A DNA stretch of 26,208 bases, taken from contig NAOQ01000106.1 of NCBI GenBank assembly GCA_002751075.1, positions 80,339-106,546 of the forward strand, in the 5' to 3' direction. Below the pieces are notes generated by a model that did not search any database, was not told the DNA's origin, and worked only from the letters and a program-made list of their open reading frames with translations. This document shows, in pieces, positions 21,816 through 26,208 of the stretch. Every line of letters starts with the position of its first letter. Position 1 is the first letter of the stretch. This DNA comes from Ichthyophonus hoferi. Its lineage: Eukaryota; Opisthokonta; Ichthyosporea; Ichthyophonida; Ichthyophonidae. Position numbers and translations under genes: made by a program.

Positions 21816-22765
21816 CTAGTAGTTTCTTCGTTGCCTTTTACGGAAAGCGTCTACTGCATTATCATCCGTTGCCCCTGAAAACAAACAAAGAATTATTTAT
21901 ATAATTCATTAATTAATAACCTAAATAATTACAAAAGGACCAATGATGTGGGAGTATTAAAGGGGTCAATTAATGATTGATTAAGGTGGGATTGGGTCGG
22001 GCCAAATCTAATCACTGGAGGTCAAGATATATATATATATAGACTGTATGTATGTCCACCCTAGAGCCTCATATATTATATTATACTATACTATAGCATA
22101 GCATATATTGTAACATAACCTATAACCTATCCTATCCTATCTTATCCAATCCTATCCTATCCTATTCTACCCTATCCTATTCTGTTTTATCCTATCCTGT
22201 CCTACCCTATCATACGATATAAAATGCTATCTATACAACTGAAGGGACCAGTAAAAATAACGAATAAGAGAACAGAACAGGATCTAACTTCATGTCTTAT
22301 CATCTAATTAAAATACCTTTTCACCCACAAGACACCATATAGAAAGAAAATATACACCAATCACATATGGATAGATATACTATATATAGACATAGCTACA
22401 CCATATATAGACATAAAGTCATTATAAATAGCCACCCTACCATGTCCGCCTCTTCCACCTCCTCTTCCTCTTCCCGCTCCCCCTCTGTCGTCTCCATGGT
22501 GACTGGCTGCCCTGCTATTATCTTGATGCTGGTTGGTTGATCCTCCCCTCCCTCCTCTTCCGCCTCTCCCTCTTGTACCGCCAAAGGAACTACTGATGAC
22601 TATATATACAAGGACGGATTAATATAGGAGAGAGAGAGGGGGAGAGGGAGAGAACAAACTATATATGCGTACTTCATATGAAACCAGTGATTAAAATTAT
22701 TAAAATTATTATTATTTCTATTATTATTAATATTATTACTATTACTATTACTATTACTATTATTA

Positions 22766-22814
<49 letters not shown>

Positions 22815-23242
22815 TCTTATTCTTATTCTTATTCTTATTCTTATTCTTATTCTTATTATTATTATTATTATTACTATTCTTATTCTTATTCTTATTATTA
22901 CTATTCTTATTCTTATTATTATTATTATTGTTAGTATTACTATCATTATTACTATTCTTATTCTTATTATTGCTATTTTTATTCTTATTATTATTATTAT
23001 TCTTATTCTTATTCTTATTATTATTATTATTATTAGTATTACTATCATTATTACTATTCTTATTCTTATTATCACTACTATTACTATTATTATTATTATT
23101 ATTATTACTACTATTCTTATTATTATTATTATTACTATTATTATTATTACTATTCTTATTCTTATGATTATTATTATTATTCCTGTTCTTATTATTATTA
23201 TTATTATTATTACTATTCTTATTCTTATTCTTATTATTATTA

Positions 23243-23273
<31 letters not shown>

Positions 23274-24197
23274 CTTATTCTTATTCTTATTATTATTATT
23301 ACTATTCTTATTATTATTATTGTTATTATTATTACTATTCTTATTACTATTATCATTATTATTATTATTATTAATACTATTGTTGTTATTATTATGACTA
23401 TTACTAGTGATACAGTTATTATACCCCAAAACATAATAATACCAATTATAACAGATTAATGAAAAATGTTACTAACACATGAGTGACGTGATAATGATAA
23501 TAGACCAGTAGGATATTAGATTGTTCACTTACATCTGAAGTTATCTTCTTTCCTAGATAGGGTAACACCACCACGCCTAACAAGGAATGGGAGAGGGAGA
23601 TTATTTGGTAAATAAGGGGTTAGAGGATATAGTATATATTATATGATATATTATAGTACATAGTATATAGTGTATAGTATATAGTGTATAGTGTATAGTA
23701 TAAAATAAAACATACATAGACACAAATGCCGAGATCTACATAGAAACATACATACATACCTATATGCATATATACCCAAAAGCACACATCAATCTTTCAA
23801 TCTGTCTATAGCCTATATTCTTATACATGTACATAATAAAACATAGTATATAATCAGTCATATGTATATCATAATAACTGCTAGGATATATATAAACATA
23901 TGGTTCAACATAAGTTTTAAATATAATACTTACTTTCTATTGGCACGTTCCTTTATTAATATCTGCCTAGCCACCTCGGTGTCTTCAATATTCTTTATCT
24001 TAGCACTGGTAGGTGGAATATCAGTCATTATTATATCCCGAATTATCACTATAATCCTATAATCCTATAATCCTATCACACTAGTAATTTATGGTACTAT
24101 TGTATTAACATATTATTATACTATCATATAATACTATAATCCTATCCCGTACTATCGAGACCTATCTATATTCTTTCTCCCTAGAAACCGCACTTTA

Positions 24198-24256
<59 letters not shown>

Positions 24257-25977
24257 TAATAATAGTAATAATAGTAATAATACCATCACTATACACATAC
24301 TAATAATATTCTATTTTATATACACATATCAATCTCATATTGTCATATCTACGTCATCGAGATTGGATTGCATCATACTGGACAAAATATATTATAATAT
24401 CTTATATAATACTATATACTATTATATTATAATATTATACAATGGTATATACTATTATACTACAATACCTTATATAATACTAAATATCATTATATTATAT
24501 ATATATATATATATTACATAATAGGATATACTATTATGTTACATAATCCTATAGTATTATAAAGTATTATACGCTATATATAATACATACTCTATCCCCA
24601 GGTCCACTTCAGGTATACCTGATAACATAGCACTTGACATCATGTCTTCCTCCTCCTGTCTTTTTAGAACCTATATATGACATGTAGCCAATCAATAATG
24701 GCATTGACTCAATTAATATTAATGATTAATTAAGTAAAATCCAATTGCCTACCACCATCATCACTACGTATAAAATCCCAAATAGGCTATAAATGAACTC
24801 GTGGGAATAAAACATAAGGTGCATGCTGACTGGTTGATACCATATCTTAGTGTGGTTATTAAGGTTTTGATTGGTCATTATTCTATGATGTAATATGGTG
24901 TTGTATGATATGATAAGATGCGGCATGTTACATCATATCATAATACCGCACTATATCCTACCCTACACTACCTACCTTTTTATATTCGTCAGAGTTAAAG
25001 TACTCCTCCTCCTCATCTATCTTGCCCTCTATTAATTGGCCCTTTCTCTTAGCCATTTCATCCTCTATGTATTTTTCCCTGTATGGTGATAGGTCAATAG
25101 AAATGTGTTAATTGGCAATATAATTAGTACTATAATTAGTAATACAAATGATATTATAATTGATACTATAATTAGCACCATAATTATTATAATAATTAAT
25201 ATTCTAATTGGCACTACGATTAATACTATAAATAGTATTATCATTGGTACCATAATTAGTACTATAATTAGCACCATGGTGAGTATTATAATTAGTACTA
25301 TCACGTGTCATACATACATATATTCTTAATTATATATTTTTCTAAATATATGCATGATATATATCAAGATATATGTTAAAATGCTATTTAATTGGTTCAC
25401 ATTTAAACTCTAAAAAGGGTTTAATTGGATCATTAAAAATTTAACCGGTGGGTATGTGATAGTTATTTACACGTATCCTATATTATACAGCAGTATAGTA
25501 TATAGTGTTGATACCAATTAGATTACAAGTTATTGGTGTACTAATTACTGTAAAATCATTGTCATATCCAACAATGTATAGCTAGCACCAATCATATATC
25601 TATGTTAAAAATTACATACACGCATGTGACTGGTTCATATCATTTATAGCAGGTGAATACCCAATGATTATGTATCCAATATGTGATAAAATATTTCTCA
25701 TTCCATATATATACATATAAAAAGTAATATGGCTGGCTTCCTATCACATGATATATCCATATATATTATCATATACAGGTATGGAACTATATATAATATT
25801 ATGTCCATATATAGTCATAAATAAATATAGTAGTACATCCATATGTGGTATTATACCCATATATGGTATTATATCCATATATAGCAATATATACATATAT
25901 GGTAGTCTTACATGTGTATTTCTGCCGAGTGTTGCTTTTTCTCTTGGGCAAAGGTATTCAAAGAGAGCGCTCCTGAG
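21816..25977 (-). CDS. C9orf78: C9orf78/TLS1 homologue with an RGG-box exon (5' partial)
   Basis: Seven minus-strand exons: 25977-25912, 25078-24976, 24670-24591, 24005-23934, 23576-23533, 22599-22441, 21874-21816 (TAG). Phases agree, giving 193 residues. The diagnostic stretch MLSGIPEVDLGIDAKIKNI is essentially identical to human C9orf78 as I recall it. MEKYIEDEMAKRKG matches its MKYIETELKKRKG, and the C-terminus ATDDNAVDAFRKRQRRNY matches its ATDDYHYEKFKKMNRRY. The human protein is about 289 aa, so about 100 N-terminal residues lie beyond the right edge. C9orf78 binds the spliceosomal helicase BRR2 and influences 3' splice-site choice; fission yeast Tls1 affects splicing of telomere and heterochromatin factors. 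The exon 22599-22441 encodes an Arg/Gly-rich tract (GGTRGRGGRGGRGG, then GAGRGRGGGRGGHG) not present in the human protein as I recall it. The conserved human NYVQHNRFYHEEL segment is not recognisable. The exact start of exon 25977 is uncertain (25977 or 25972). Confidence 0.9.
22101..22215. repeat. (CCTAT)n pentanucleotide array
   Basis: CCTATCCTATCTTATCC with CCTGT and TTCTA variants in the last C9orf78 intron (21875-22440). Confidence 0.85.
22690..23400. repeat. ~700 bp ATT / ATTCTT composite array
   Basis: ATT triplets are interspersed with (ATTCTT)n, ATTACT and ATTATC blocks. The array makes up about three quarters of the 933-bp C9orf78 intron 22600-23532. Long Ile/Leu/Asn frames on both strands here are artefacts of the triplet. 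Confidence 0.95.
24199..24262. repeat. (AAT)n microsatellite
   Basis: About 17 perfect AAT triplets followed by AAC/AGT variants, in C9orf78 intron 24006-24590. The AAT motif is in the opposite orientation to the 22690-23400 array. Confidence 0.9.
25128..25307. repeat. 12-bp minisatellite, 15 degenerate units
   Basis: Consensus TACTATAATTAG; the sequence cuts into 15 consecutive 12-mers without an indel (for example TACTATAATTAG, CACCATAATTAT, TACCATAATTAG). It lies in C9orf78 intron 25079-25911. Confidence 0.85.
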
Positions 25978-26009
25978 CTAATATAGCCAGAGGAATGTCA
26001 TTAATATAA

Positions 26010-26032
26010 TATATATATATATATATATATAT
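26010..26032. repeat. (TA)n microsatellite
   Basis: A pure TA run about 33 bases upstream, on the minus strand, of the acceptor of C9orf78 exon 25977-25912. Confidence 0.9.
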
Positions 26033-26126
26033 AGCGAGAGAGAATGTGTGAGGGGGAACAGGAAGAGAGACAAAGACAGAGACAGAGGGAGATAGATAAA
26101 TAAATGTATACATACCTATACACCTG

Positions 26127-26208
26127 CATATATACATACATACATATATACATACATACATATATACATACATACATATATACATACATACATATATACA
26201 TACATACA
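26127..26208. repeat. 16-bp higher-order (CATACATACATATATA)n array, running off the right edge
   Basis: TATATACATACATACA repeats about five times with a strict 16-bp period, so the CATA tetramer and TATA dinucleotide steps are locked into a larger unit. Confidence 0.9.

Noticed and set aside
22396-22584. 62-codon minus-strand frame with an acidic sequence as a separate gene
   Set aside because: It is the alternative frame of the C9orf78 RGG exon. The conserved C-terminus supports the RGG frame, so it is kept only as a possible isoform.
22674-23434. Long frames (up to 251 codons) of Ile/Leu/Asn on both strands
   Set aside because: They are read-through of the ATT/ATTCTT array, which contains no stop in several frames, and lie inside a well-supported intron.
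1-26208. tRNA, rRNA, CRISPR, retroelement or viral remains
   Set aside because: I looked for cloverleaf words, regular spacer arrays, and reverse transcriptase or integrase motifs on both strands and found none I could support.

Overview
The window is AT-rich, intron-dense, microsatellite-rich eukaryotic DNA. The gene content is animal-like: an LRWD1/ORCA homologue, a PTEN/TPTE-type lipid phosphatase, a coiled-coil NHL protein and a C9orf78/TLS1 homologue. A non-bilaterian animal such as a sponge would fit the composition, the short introns (about 150-1200 bp) and the NHL protein, but this is inference only. No bacterial operons, rRNA, tRNA, CRISPR arrays or viral relics were recognised. Exons were found by reading splice sites, reading-frame phase and family motifs together. 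In all three spliced genes the phases join without a break.

Layout. (1) 295-7618, + strand: the 3' 12 exons of an LRWD1/ORCA homologue. They hold an LRR-cap micro-exon, then a complete PHD finger, then an EED-like WD40 propeller; the 5' LRR exons lie off the left edge. (2) 8578-15765, - strand: a complete 13-exon, 339-residue PTEN-superfamily phosphatase (phosphatase plus C2). Its 3' end converges on LRWD1. (3) 15766-18636: the divergent intergenic region, with a 3-copy ~210 bp tandem repeat. (4) 18637-20142, + strand: an intronless 501-residue coiled-coil plus NHL-propeller protein. (5) 21816-25977, - strand: the 3' seven exons of a C9orf78/TLS1 homologue, including an RGG-box exon; its N-terminal exons lie beyond the right edge.

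The genes do not form an operon or an evident pathway. LRWD1 (origin recognition and heterochromatin) and C9orf78/TLS1 (spliceosome; heterochromatin in fission yeast) are both nuclear. The phosphatase is a membrane-lipid enzyme. The NHL protein resembles the C-terminal half of TRIM-NHL proteins.

Most noncoding DNA is simple repeat: 4-, 5-, 8-, 12- and 16-bp period arrays, a ~700 bp ATT/ATTCTT array, and two ~3-copy longer tandem repeats (~120 and ~210 bp). The items most worth a second look are the PHD finger inside LRWD1, the altered phosphatase active-site loop, the RGG exon read from competing acceptors, and a near-perfect 41-bp-arm hairpin in a phosphatase intron.
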